From Clostridia bacterium (GTDB lineage Bacteria; Bacillota; Clostridia; Oscillospirales; Acutalibacteraceae), in the NCBI GenBank assembly GCA_017472225.1, contig JAFUQS010000056.1, forward strand, positions 50,895-114,894: a DNA stretch of 64,000 bases. The letters run 5' to 3'. The notes beneath the pieces are model-generated. The model had not been told where the DNA came from. It did no database searches and worked only from the letters and a program-made list of their open reading frames with translations. A program made the translations under genes and the position numbers. This document shows, one piece after another, positions 50,604 to 58,351 of this stretch. The first letter of the stretch is position 1; each line of letters opens with the position of its first letter.

Positions 50604-53228
50604 TTATTTACCTAATGATGCAAGACTTTCGTCAATCATTTTGATTTTTTCGCTGAGCTTTTCGCCCTCTGCCTTCTGTCCGTCGATAACATTCTGCGGA
50701 GCTTTGGAAAGGAAACCGGGATTGTTCAATTTACCGTTAATCTGAGCAAGCTTCTTTTCGGCTGCTTCCTTTTCCTTGAGAAGACGTTTTCTTTCTGCCT
50801 CGAAGTCAACAAGGTCGCCCATAGGGATATAAATTTTTGCATCTGCCGTAACAATACTTACGCTGCCCTCAATTTCAAAGCTGTCGCCAACTGTTACATC
50901 TGAGGCAGAGGCTAATTTCTGCATAAATACAACCGCCGTGTCGAAGATATCCTTCTTATCGGTTGCAACATAAACATGAGCCTTTCTTGAAGGAGGTACA
51001 TTCATTTCAGAACGTCTGTTACGCACTGCACGGATAGCATCCATAATAATGTCCATTTTCTGCTCATCCTCGGTGAACACAAGCTCTGACTTGAATTCGG
51101 GCCAGGGTGCTTTCATAATTGTTTCACCGTCGTGAGGAAGTGTGAGCCAGATTTCCTCTGTGATGAAGGGCATAAAGGGATGAAGAAGCTTAAGAGTTTC
51201 GCTCATAACATAAACAAGAACCGCCCTTGCCTGAGAAGCCTCTGCACCGCCCTTCTGAAGTCTTATCTTCGCAAGCTCAATATACCAGTCGCAGAAAATA
51301 TCCCAGATAAAGTCATAAAGCTTCTGTACTGCAATACCAAGCTCAAACTTTTCAAGGTTTTCTGTAACTTCCTTTGCGAGGGTATTGAACTGTGAAAGAA
51401 TCCATTTGTCTTCAAGAGCAAGCTCTGCAGGAATATGAGGTGCACTTTCATTTTCGTCAAGGTTCATAAGGATAAATCTTGCGGCATTCCAGATCTTATT
51501 GGCAAAGTTTCTTGATGCTTCAACCTTCTTATCCGAATATCTCATATCATTTCCGGGGCTGTTGCCTGTTGCAAGAGTGAAGCGCAAAGCATCAGCGCCG
51601 TATTTATCAATAACAAGCAAGGGATCAATACCGTTGCCGAGTGATTTTGACATTTTTCTGCCAAGCTCATCACGGACAATACCGTGAATAAATACGGTAT
51701 CAAAGGGTACTTCGCCCATCTGTTCGCAAGCAGAGAAAATCATTCTTGCAACCCAGAAGAAAATGATATCGTAGCCTGTAACAAGGGTGCTTGTGGGATA
51801 ATAGTGCATAAGCTCGGGGGTCTTTTCGGGCCAGCCGAGTGTTGAGAAGGGCCAGAGTGCCGATGAGAACCATGTGTCAAGGGTATCCGGGTCCTGGCTG
51901 ATATTCTTGCTGCCGCACTTGCAACATTCTGAAGGCTCACCCTTGCTTACGGTAATTTCACCGCAGTCAGCACAGTACCAGGCAGGAATTCTGTGTCCCC
52001 ACCAGAGCTGACGGGAGATGCACCAGTCACGGATATTTTCCATCCAGTTATAATAAATCTTGTCAAAGCGTTCGGGAATGAACTTGACCTTGCCCTCACG
52101 AACAACCTTGATTGCAGGCTTTGCAAGGGGCTCCATCTTAACAAACCACTGCTTTGAAACTCTCGGCTCAACAGCAGTATGGCAACGGTAGCAGGTGCCT
52201 ACCTCATGCTTTGTGGGCTCAATTTTAACAAGTGCTCCGGCTTGTGTCAGATCAGCAACAATAGCCTTTCTGCACTCCATAAGGTTCATTCCGGCATACT
52301 TGCCTGCCTTTTCGTTCATAAAGCCGTCATCGGTCATAACGTTAAGCACAGGGAGACCGCAACGAAGACCAACCTCAAAGTCATTCGGGTCGTGAGCCGG
52401 TGTGATTTTAACAGCACCTGTTCCCTTATCCATCTTTGCATAAGTGTCTGCAACGATGGGAATTTCTCTGCCGATAACAGGCATAATTACAGTTTTACCG
52501 ATAACATCCTTGTATCTTTCATCATCCGGGTGAACTGCGATACCTGTATCACCGGGGATTGTTTCGGGTCTTGTTGTAGCAACAATGATACTGCCGCTGC
52601 CATCAGCAAAAGGATAAGCAAAATGCCAGAAATTGCCGTCCTTTTCTTCATATTCAACCTCAGCGTCGGAAATTGAGGTTTTACAATGTGTACACCAGTT
52701 GATAATTCTTTCGCCACGGTAAATAAGGCCTTTTTCATAAAGATTTACAAACACTTCTTTAACAGCCTTTGAACAGCCTTCGTCAAGAGTAAATCGTTCT
52801 CTGTCCCAGTCACAGGATGAGCCCATTTTCTTGAGCTGTTCGATGATTCTGCCGCCGTACTGTGCCTTCCATTCCCAAGCTCTTTCAAGGAAGCCTTCTC
52901 TGCCGATATCCTCTTTTGAGATACCTTCAGCTTTCATAGCTTCAACAATTTTTGCTTCCGTTGCAATTGAAGCGTGGTCTGTGCCGGGAAGCCACAAGGT
53001 GTCATAGCCCTGCATTCTTCTGAAGCGGATAAGAATATCCTGAAGGGTATTATCAAGGGCGTGACCCATATGAAGCTGACCTGTGATGTTTGGCGGCGGG
53101 ATAACAATTGTGTAGGGCTTCTTTTTGGAATCAACCTCTGCGTGGAAGTATTTTCCGTCAAGCCATGACTTATAGATACGGTCCTCAACATCCTTCGGAT
53201 CGTACTGCTTTGCAAGTTCTTTTGCCAT
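50604..53228 (-). CDS. valS: Valyl-tRNA synthetase
   Basis: An 874-residue class I synthetase. The HIGH-type motif is PNITGQLHMGHAL (about 46-58), the editing domain contains TTRPETIPGDTGIAVHP, KMSKSLGNG is the KMSKS loop near residue 525, a zinc cluster CADCG...CCKCG lies near 410-430, and the C terminus is the ValRS coiled coil (ERKRLLKEKEAAEKKLAQI). It edits misactivated threonine. Regulation is by the T-box in its leader. Length and motifs are normal. Confidence 0.97.
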   Translation of the reverse strand: MAKELAKQYDPKDVEDRIYKSWLDGKYFHAEVDSKKKPYTIVIPPPNITGQLHMGHALDNTLQDILIRFRRMQGYDTLWLPGTDHASIATEAKIVEAMKAEGISKEDIGREGFLERAWEWKAQYGGRIIEQLKKMGSSCDWDRERFTLDEGCSKAVKEVFVNLYEKGLIYRGERIINWCTHCKTSISDAEVEYEEKDGNFWHFAYPFADGSGSIIVATTRPETIPGDTGIAVHPDDERYKDVIGKTVIMPVIGREIPIVADTYAKMDKGTGAVKITPAHDPNDFEVGLRCGLPVLNVMTDDGFMNEKAGKYAGMNLMECRKAIVADLTQAGALVKIEPTKHEVGTCYRCHTAVEPRVSKQWFVKMEPLAKPAIKVVREGKVKFIPERFDKIYYNWMENIRDWCISRQLWWGHRIPAWYCADCGEITVSKGEPSECCKCGSKNISQDPDTLDTWFSSALWPFSTLGWPEKTPELMHYYPTSTLVTGYDIIFFWVARMIFSACEQMGEVPFDTVFIHGIVRDELGRKMSKSLGNGIDPLLVIDKYGADALRFTLATGNSPGNDMRYSDKKVEASRNFANKIWNAARFILMNLDENESAPHIPAELALEDKWILSQFNTLAKEVTENLEKFELGIAVQKLYDFIWDIFCDWYIELAKIRLQKGGAEASQARAVLVYVMSETLKLLHPFMPFITEEIWLTLPHDGETIMKAPWPEFKSELVFTEDEQKMDIIMDAIRAVRNRRSEMNVPPSRKAHVYVATDKKDIFDTAVVFMQKLASASDVTVGDSFEIEGSVSIVTADAKIYIPMGDLVDFEAERKRLLKEKEAAEKKLAQINGKLNNPGFLSKAPQNVIDGQKAEGEKLSEKIKMIDESLASLGK

Positions 53229-53244
53229 TTATTTCACTCCTTAA

Positions 53245-53529
53245 ATTTAAAAGCCAAGGGCCAAAATTACAAAATAAAAAAGCCTCAGTCCTTTTTTCAG
53301 GACGAGGCTTTCTGCTTCGTGGTACCACCTGAATTCGAAGCCGAAGCTCCGCACTCAAAAATCTTTAACGCAGATATACGTCGGGGTCTAATCGGACAAG
53401 CCTTTCTTCCCGAGGCTCACAAGCTACCTTCACAGGTTCGTTACCTTCAAGGCTTGCACCAACCGCCTTTTCTCTTCAAGGTCTCCCCTGCTACTCCTCT
53501 TGGTCACAGCCAATTTGAGTTATCCGTTA
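53245..53529 (-). promoter_or_regulatory. T-box riboswitch controlling valS
   Basis: The minus-strand leader has the T-box core GGTGGTACCACG (53318-53330), which pairs with the 3' end of uncharged tRNA, followed by the terminator stem AAGCCTCGTCC / GGACTGAGGCTT and TTTTTT (53270-53310). Distal stem I elements (GGTTGGTGCAAGCC) are visible. Uncharged tRNA-Val should favour readthrough into valS. Candidate Val (GUA) triplets occur in GGTAACG and GGTAGCT, but I cannot fix the specifier by eye. Confidence 0.93.
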
Positions 53530-53530
53530 G

Positions 53531-53559
53531 ATTTTAGCATAAATATAAAGAGAAGTCAA
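53531..53559 (-). promoter_or_regulatory. Promoter of the valS T-box transcript
   Basis: The -35 is TTGACT (53554-53559), the spacer 17 bp and the -10 TAAAAT (53531-53536), leftwards, immediately before the T-box leader. Confidence 0.85.
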
Positions 53560-53564
53560 GAAAA

Positions 53565-54011
53565 TTATAGCTTGTATTCAAATATTTTGTCCGCTATATT
53601 AAATATCTCCTTGCCTTTTCTTTTAAGCATATCAACATGCCTTTGTGTGTTGCCGACAGTATAAACACAGTAAACAATTGCAACATCACATTCATTTATC
53701 ATCCATTTATTCCTGTAACTCATAATAAAACGCTTAGGTACATTTTCAATGCTATCGGGAATAATAATTTCAAACCCTTCAAATTCAACTTTTTGTGTGG
53801 GAATATAATCCAACACGATGAACATTTTGATATATGGATATCTTTCTTTGATGTTTCTGAGTGCAGACTGCACAAAACGGTCAAAAGCGCCTTTATTTCC
53901 CACATAGAAAGTGTCAACATCTGCACTGAGGAGTAGCTTTTCGATTTCTTCTTCTAAGGTTTCTTCAACCGCAAACGGACAGCTACGATGCCCGAAAAAT
54001 GCACAAATCAT
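53565..54011 (-). CDS. SLOG-like (DprA/MoCo-fold) protein
   Basis: A 148-residue protein resembling small SLOG/DUF1273-type Rossmann-like proteins. MICAFFGHRSCP at the start is the FxGHR signature; YVGNKGAFDRFVQSAL is the second glycine motif; NKWMINECDVAIVYCVYTVGNT is the third. SLOG domains bind nucleotide-derived ligands and occur in stress and anti-phage contexts; the role here is unknown. I chose the ATG at 54,009-54,011 with a GGTGAT site; the frame is open 81 bp further upstream but that would run into the promoter. It is divergent from an XRE regulator, whose probable operator lies between its -35 and -10. Confidence 0.75.
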   Translation of the reverse strand: MICAFFGHRSCPFAVEETLEEEIEKLLLSADVDTFYVGNKGAFDRFVQSALRNIKERYPYIKMFIVLDYIPTQKVEFEGFEIIIPDSIENVPKRFIMSYRNKWMINECDVAIVYCVYTVGNTQRHVDMLKRKGKEIFNIADKIFEYKL

Positions 54012-54063
54012 AACATCACCGACATACATTATTTTTATCCCGATTACATACTGTATAAACGAT

Positions 54064-54092
54064 ATTTTAACCTGTTTTAGGTTAAAAGTCAA
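54064..54092 (-). promoter_or_regulatory. Promoter of the SLOG-like gene
   Basis: The -35 is TTGACT (54087-54092), the spacer 17 bp and the -10 TAAAAT (54064-54069), leftwards. The spacer is occupied by an AACCT / AGGTT dyad. Confidence 0.82.
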
Positions 54093-54109
54093 TACTCTGT
54101 TTCAGGTTA
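54065..54109. promoter_or_regulatory. Probable XRE operator between the divergent genes
   Basis: A perfect palindrome TTTTAACCT-N5-AGGTTAAAA (54065-54087) covers the SLOG promoter spacer. A second related site, CTGTTTCAGGTTA (54097-54109), is a direct repeat of CTGTTTTAGGTTA (54072-54084), 25 bp away. This is the layout of a small XRE repressor controlling its neighbour and itself. Confidence 0.75.
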
Positions 54110-54136
54110 CCTTATTATCGTTATAGAGGTGATTTT

Positions 54137-54349
54137 ATGTATCGAAGAATTCGTGATTTAAGAGAAGATAACGATATGAATCAAACAAAAATTGCAGAAT
54201 ATTTAGGCATGAGTCAAACAGGCTATTCAAAATATGAAACAGGAGAAAATGATATACCTACTTTGGTACTTATTAAACTCGCAGACTTCTATAATGTTTC
54301 CGTTGATTATATATTAAACAGAACAAACAACCCTGAACTCAATAAATAG
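54137..54349 (+). CDS. XRE-family helix-turn-helix regulator
   Basis: A 70-residue Cro/CI-type regulator that is nearly only an HTH domain: MYRRIRDLREDNDMNQTKIA, YLGMSQTGYSKYETGEN (recognition part) and LIKLADFYNVSVDYILNRT. GAGGTGATTTT precedes the ATG. It is divergent from the SLOG-like gene with paired operator sites in the 125-bp gap, so the most direct inference is repression of that gene. It is followed by a strong bidirectional terminator. The gene is AT-rich relative to the flanking housekeeping genes. Confidence 0.92.
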   Translation: MYRRIRDLREDNDMNQTKIAEYLGMSQTGYSKYETGENDIPTLVLIKLADFYNVSVDYILNRTNNPELNK

Positions 54350-54405
54350 TTTCTGAAATTTCAAAAGCACCCTGCATTATGAGTGGGTTTACTAAGGACA
54401 TAAAA

Positions 54406-54443
54406 AGAGGTAATGCGGACAACCGTATTACCTCTCATTTTTT
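54406..54443. terminator. Bidirectional terminator between XRE and zinc-ribbon genes
   Basis: AGAGGTAATGCGG pairs with CCGTATTACCTCT (54406-54435; one internal mismatch or G-U) and is followed rightwards by ATTTTTTG; leftwards the tail is TTTTTATG. It serves two convergent genes. The ~50 bp before it contain nothing recognisable. Confidence 0.85.
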
Positions 54444-54477
54444 GTGTCTACACCTTTGGTGGTGAGTAAGTGCGCTG

Positions 54478-54735
54478 TTAAAATTTATTTCTCTTTGCTT
54501 CTTTAATTGTATAGTATTTATTACATTGATTACAATAAAGTTCAATATGTGTAAATTTCATATCTCCTTTTACAAACATATCTGCAACCTCAAAATCATA
54601 ATTTTTAGATTCGGGTGATTCGGAATTAACAATTTCCGAAATTTTCTTTTTAGATAATGCAGCATTGCAAACAGGACAATAATGCTTTTTAAACATCTGA
54701 AATATGTTTTCAATTTTAAAACTATATCCCTTCAT
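54478..54735 (-). CDS. Hypothetical zinc-ribbon protein
   Basis: An 85-residue protein that I do not recognise. Two cysteine pairs, CPVC (about residue 20) and CNQC (about residue 70), could form one zinc ribbon separated by a ~45-residue charged insert (KKKISEIVNSESPES). There is no signal or membrane helix. I chose the ATG at 54,733-54,735, which has AGGTGG about 8 nt upstream; a GTG at 54,747 lies within this site. It directly follows the four-helix-bundle gene, whose stop overlaps the ribosome site, so they form a two-gene unit. Confidence 0.65.
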   Translation of the reverse strand: MKGYSFKIENIFQMFKKHYCPVCNAALSKKKISEIVNSESPESKNYDFEVADMFVKGDMKFTHIELYCNQCNKYYTIKEAKRNKF

Positions 54736-54747
54736 TATTACACCCAC

Positions 54748-55104
54748 CTATAAGTGATTAGCTTTGATTGTTTTCAATGAAGAAATAAGCATCCTTCTGA
54801 TCGCTCCGCAATCATTATGCAACTTTTTATATTTTTCTTCGGTTATACAGTCTGTCTCAAAAAGCAACTCCAGCCAATATTCTGTTTCATAGCATTCTTT
54901 TTGCGCTATTTCAAGTTTCGATACAAAATCTTTAGTTCCCTGTGCATATTGTGCTTCGTGTATATTTGCACCGATAGAAGTTGCAGAACGAAGAATCTGA
55001 TTTATCAGGACAGATTCTTTTTTATCCTTTTTCATATCTCGGCAAGCAAAAACTATTTCTTTTGCAAACTCTTTGGCCTTATCTCGCAAAACACTATCCG
55101 CCAT
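54748..55104 (-). CDS. Four-helix-bundle protein (S23/IVP-like)
   Basis: A 118-residue protein of the four-helix-bundle family first seen in 23S rRNA intervening sequences (S23/IVP) and related to Avd of diversity-generating retroelements. Diagnostic segments are LRDKAKEFAKEIVFACRD, LINQILRSATSIGANIHEA and FVSKLEIAQKECYETEYWLELL. No reverse transcriptase lies nearby, so it is a stand-alone member of unknown function; relatives bind nucleic acid. I chose the ATG at 55,102-55,104 (GAGGTGGT upstream) over a start 48 bp further up. It has a promoter that abuts a dense hairpin array (55,152-55,352). Confidence 0.88.
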   Translation of the reverse strand: MADSVLRDKAKEFAKEIVFACRDMKKDKKESVLINQILRSATSIGANIHEAQYAQGTKDFVSKLEIAQKECYETEYWLELLFETDCITEEKYKKLHNDCGAIRRMLISSLKTIKANHL

Positions 55105-55123
55105 AAATACCACCTCTATATGA

Positions 55124-55152
55124 AATATATAGAAAACAGAAAAGTTTTTCAA
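55124..55152 (-). promoter_or_regulatory. Promoter of the four-helix-bundle gene
   Basis: The -35 is TTGAAA (55147-55152), the spacer 17 bp and the -10 TATATT (55124-55129), leftwards. The -35 touches the first linker of the hairpin array. Confidence 0.65.
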
Positions 55153-55352
55153 GTGTTATTCTGCCTTACGGCAGAGTGATATTATTGTCTTGGGACAATA
55201 GTGTTATTGAATCCTTCGGATTCAGTGTTATTTTATTCGCCACAAAACTTGCGAAGCGAATAACACTGTGCGAAGCACAATAAAACTGCGAAGCAATAAA
55301 ACTCGCCGTATGGCGAATAAAACTGGCGTTGTATCCTTACGGGTACAACGCC
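55152..55352. repeat. Mirror-arranged array of small hairpins with 9-nt linkers
   Basis: The left half alternates the linker AGTGTTATT (55152, 55200, 55224; AGTGATATT at 55175) with hairpins CTGCC-TTAC-GGCAG, ATTGTC-TTGG-GACAAT and GAATCC-TTC-GGATTC. The centre is TTATTCGC...GCGAATAA (55233-55263). The right half uses the reverse-complement linker AATAACACT (55259) or AATAAAACT (55279, 55295, 55316) between GTGC-GAA-GCAC, GC-GAA-GC, CGCC-GTAT-GGCG and a final 9-bp stem GGCGTTGTA / TACAACGCC (55325-55352). Stem sequences differ; only linkers are conserved. There is no coding potential. Confidence 0.88.
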
Positions 55353-55414
55353 TAAGCAGAGTGCTTTTTATTTTTGTGTTGATAACAGTAAACTCAGAAT
55401 TCCGAATTTAATAA

Positions 55415-56695
55415 TTATTCTTCAAGAAGCTTTTCACAAGCGGCAAGCTTAACACAGATGCAGAGAAGTCTTGTTGCTGTCATAAGCTCATCAACGGGAG
55501 GATATGAGGGAGCAATTCTGATGTTCTGATCCTTGGGGTCGAAGCCATAAGGGAAGGTTGCACCCACAGTTGTGAGGGTTACACCTGCCTGCTTGCAAAG
55601 CTGATATACTCTTTTTGCAGTGCCTTCCATAACATCAAGGGAGATGAAATAACCGCCCTTGGGCTTTGACCAGCTTGCAACGGAATATCTGCCGAGACTG
55701 TTTTCAAATTCATTGATGACCGCCTTGAACTTGGGCGCAAGGATATTTCTGTGAAGCTTCATGTGATTCTTGATGCCTGCAACATCCTTATAGAACTTGA
55801 CATGTCTGAACTGATTAAGCTTATCATAGCCGATTGTCTGAATTGACATACGACTGATTATCATTTCGATGTTCTTATCCGAAGCAGCAAGAACAGCCAC
55901 ACCTGAACCGGGGAAGCTGATTTTTGAGGTTGAGGTGAATTCAATCACCATATCCTCGTGACCGTACTTTTTAAGAACATCAAAGATATTGTCAAGCTTT
56001 TCTCCGTGTTCTTCAAGGTCATGAATAATGTATGCATTGTCCCAGATGATTCTGAAGTCATCAGCGGCGGGAGTCATGGCTGCAATTCTGTCCACAGTTT
56101 CACTTGTGTAGGTAACACCTGTGGGGTTTGAATACTTAGGTACACAGAACATACCCTTGACCTGAGGGTCTTTAACAAGCTCTTCAACGGCATTCATGTC
56201 AGGACCTGCCTCTGTCATATCAACGGGAATCATCTTGATTCCGTAATATTCACAGATTGCAAAATGCCTGTCATAGCCGGGGGCGGGACAAATAAACTTG
56301 ATTTCTCCCTGATCCTTCCATGGCTTACTGCCTGAGCCGGTGAGCATACACTGTGTGACATAGTCGAACATCATGTTAAGGCTTGAGTTGCCGCAGACAA
56401 TAACATTCTTTGTGGGTACCTTGAGAAGCTTTGCAAAAATTTCCTTACATTCTATAATACCTGTGAGAAGACCATAGTTTCTGTATTCAAGGCTGTGATT
56501 TGAGGAGTCATCCTCCCAATCCCTTGAAGTGATTGCATCAAGAAGGCCGTTTGAAACAGCCAACTGATCTGAGCCGGGCTTACCTCTTGACATATCAAGC
56601 TTAAGTCCCTGAGCCTTGTAGGCGTCATACTGTTCCTGAAGGTCTGCTTTTAAAAGCATGAGTCTCTCTTTTGAATATGATTTAAGTGCTGACAT
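55415..56695 (-). CDS. PLP-dependent aminotransferase (aspartate aminotransferase subgroup Ic-like)
   Basis: A 426-residue fold-type I aminotransferase. SRGKPGSDQL near residue 36, YRNYGLLTG, VCGNSSLNMM, the CVPKYSNPTGVTY substrate region, IIWDNAYIIHDL, and the PLP-lysine motif STSKISFPGSG (about residue 250) match the Asp_aminotransf family (subgroup Ic), which interconverts aspartate and oxaloacetate. There is no membrane or signal segment. It follows asnS by ~100 bp, linking aspartate supply to asparaginyl-tRNA formation by context. GGAGGAT precedes the ATG. Downstream (55,353-55,414) is AT-rich spacer and then the hairpin array. Confidence 0.88.
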   Translation of the reverse strand: MSALKSYSKERLMLLKADLQEQYDAYKAQGLKLDMSRGKPGSDQLAVSNGLLDAITSRDWEDDSSNHSLEYRNYGLLTGIIECKEIFAKLLKVPTKNVIVCGNSSLNMMFDYVTQCMLTGSGSKPWKDQGEIKFICPAPGYDRHFAICEYYGIKMIPVDMTEAGPDMNAVEELVKDPQVKGMFCVPKYSNPTGVTYTSETVDRIAAMTPAADDFRIIWDNAYIIHDLEEHGEKLDNIFDVLKKYGHEDMVIEFTSTSKISFPGSGVAVLAASDKNIEMIISRMSIQTIGYDKLNQFRHVKFYKDVAGIKNHMKLHRNILAPKFKAVINEFENSLGRYSVASWSKPKGGYFISLDVMEGTAKRVYQLCKQAGVTLTTVGATFPYGFDPKDQNIRIAPSYPPVDELMTATRLLCICVKLAACEKLLEE

Positions 56696-56793
56696 AATAT
56701 CCTCCTTCGGAGTAAAGAAAATACAGGATTACTGTAACGGGCAGCTTTGAATTTATAATTACCTGTGCCCGATGGTGATGCTTTATTTGCTGA

Positions 56794-58188
56794 TTAAAAA
56801 TCTGCTGAACCCGTTGTTCTCGGGAAGGGAAGAACATCTCTGATGTTTGAGATACCTGTAAGGTACATAACAAGTCTTTCAAAGCCGAGACCGAAGCCTG
56901 CGTGCTTTGTTCCGCCATACTTACGAAGGTCAAGATACCACCAATAATCTTCCTCTTTGAGTCCGAGCTCCTTGATACGGTCAACAAGGACATCGTATCT
57001 TTCTTCTCTCTGGCTGCCGCCGACGATTTCACCGATACCCATAACAAGAAGGTCACAGGCTGCAACGGTTTTGCCGTCGTCGTTAAGTCTCATATAGAAT
57101 GCCTTGATTTCCTTGGGATAATCTGTGACAAAAACGGGCTTTTTATAAACCTGCTCAGTAAGGAAGCGTTCATGCTCTGTCTGAAGGTCACAGCCCCAAT
57201 AAGCCTTGAATTCAAATTTATCGTTGTTTTCTTCAAGAATTTTAACCGCATCGGTATATGTAACTCTTGCAAAGTCTGAAGAAGCAACAGCGTTAAGCCT
57301 TTCGATAAGGCCCTTATCAACAAACTGATTAAGGAATTCGATATCCTGCTTACAGTGTTCCATAACATAGTTGATTACGAACTTAATCATGCTTTCTGCA
57401 AGCTCCATATCATCGTTAAGGTCTGCAAAAGCAATTTCCGGTTCAATCATCCAGAACTCTGCAGCGTGGCGCTGAGTATAGCTCTTTTCAGCTCTGAAGG
57501 TAGGGCCGAAGGTGTAGATCTTGCCGAATGCCTGAGCCATAATTTCGCCCTGAAGCTGACCTGATACGGTAAGGAAAGCGGACTTGCCGAAGAAATCCTC
57601 ACTGAAATCAATTGCGCCGTCCTCTGTTCTCGGCGGATTTTCCATATCAAGAGTTGTCACTCTGAACATTTCGCCTGCGCCCTCACAGTCCGAGCAGGAA
57701 ATGAGAGGTGTGTGTGCATAAATGAAGCCTCTTGATTCAAAGAAGCGGTGAATAGCCTGAGCAGCAACAGAACGCACTCTGAAGGATGCAGAGTAAATGT
57801 TTGTTCTGGGACGAAGATGTGCAATTGTTCTGAGATATTCAAGTGAATGTCTCTTTTTCTGCAAAGGATATTCGGGAGCTGATGCACCCTCAAGAACAAC
57901 CTTTGTTGCATTGATTTCAAAGGGCTGCTTTGCTTCGGGGGTGAGAATAAGGTTACCCTCAACAATTACTGCCGCACCTACATTATATTTTGCAACCTCA
58001 GCGAAGTTGTCGATTTTGTCCTTTTCAAAAACAATCTGTACGCCCTTGAAGCAGCTGCCGTCATTAAGCTCCATAAAGCCGAGCACCTTTGAGTCACGGT
58101 TGGTACGAATCCAGCCGGCAACGGTAACAAGGCCTTCGGTATACTGTTCAGCGTTTTCATAAAGCTTTGCAATTTCTGTACGAATCAT
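56794..58188 (-). CDS. asnS: Asparaginyl-tRNA synthetase
   Basis: A 464-residue class II synthetase. The N-terminal OB fold ([24 protein letters not shown]) binds the anticodon; motif 2 is [21 protein letters not shown]; motif 3 is [15 protein letters not shown], ending in the usual [10 protein letters not shown]. The sequence is clearly AsnRS rather than AspRS by its length and lack of the GAD insert. It has its own promoter and is followed by the aminotransferase gene. Confidence 0.97.
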   Translation of the reverse strand: MIRTEIAKLYENAEQYTEGLVTVAGWIRTNRDSKVLGFMELNDGSCFKGVQIVFEKDKIDNFAEVAKYNVGAAVIVEGNLILTPEAKQPFEINATKVVLEGASAPEYPLQKKRHSLEYLRTIAHLRPRTNIYSASFRVRSVAAQAIHRFFESRGFIYAHTPLISCSDCEGAGEMFRVTTLDMENPPRTEDGAIDFSEDFFGKSAFLTVSGQLQGEIMAQAFGKIYTFGPTFRAEKSYTQRHAAEFWMIEPEIAFADLNDDMELAESMIKFVINYVMEHCKQDIEFLNQFVDKGLIERLNAVASSDFARVTYTDAVKILEENNDKFEFKAYWGCDLQTEHERFLTEQVYKKPVFVTDYPKEIKAFYMRLNDDGKTVAACDLLVMGIGEIVGGSQREERYDVLVDRIKELGLKEEDYWWYLDLRKYGGTKHAGFGLGFERLVMYLTGISNIRDVLPFPRTTGSADF

Positions 58189-58231
58189 TTATATTACCTC
58201 CTGTGAAGGGAATTTTACACATTGATAAATA

Positions 58232-58260
58232 ATTATATCAGCAACAAAAGGAAAAATCAA
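58232..58260 (-). promoter_or_regulatory. Promoter of asnS
   Basis: The -35 is TTGATT (58255-58260), the spacer 17 bp and the -10 TATAAT (58232-58237), leftwards, before an AGGAGGT ribosome site. Confidence 0.8.
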
Positions 58261-58270
58261 GGGAACAGCG

Positions 58271-58301
58271 AAAAAAACAGACTGCAAGCAGTCTGTTTTT
58301 T
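58271..58301. terminator. Bidirectional terminator after the fucosidase gene
   Basis: AACAGACTGC and GCAGTCTGTT form a stem of about 10 bp with A tracts on one side and T tracts on the other (58271-58301). It should end the leftward sugar-enzyme transcript before the asnS promoter. The ~50 bp up to the fucosidase stop hold nothing else. Confidence 0.82.
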
Positions 58302-58351
58302 GAATAGTCAATAGTCAGGCTTTATAAACAGCTATCTATGCTGTTAAAGCT

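Noticed and set aside
53245-53529. Definite specifier codon for the valS T-box
   Set aside because: Several GTA triplets followed by a purine are possible, and I could not fold stem I with certainty, so no specifier is claimed.
54748-55104. Avd protein of a diversity-generating retroelement
   Set aside because: There is no reverse transcriptase, template repeat or variable target gene in the window, so a stand-alone four-helix-bundle protein is the safer call.
55152-55352. CRISPR array
   Set aside because: The conserved unit is only 9 nt, the variable parts are self-complementary hairpins of unequal size, the orientation flips in the middle, and no cas gene is nearby.
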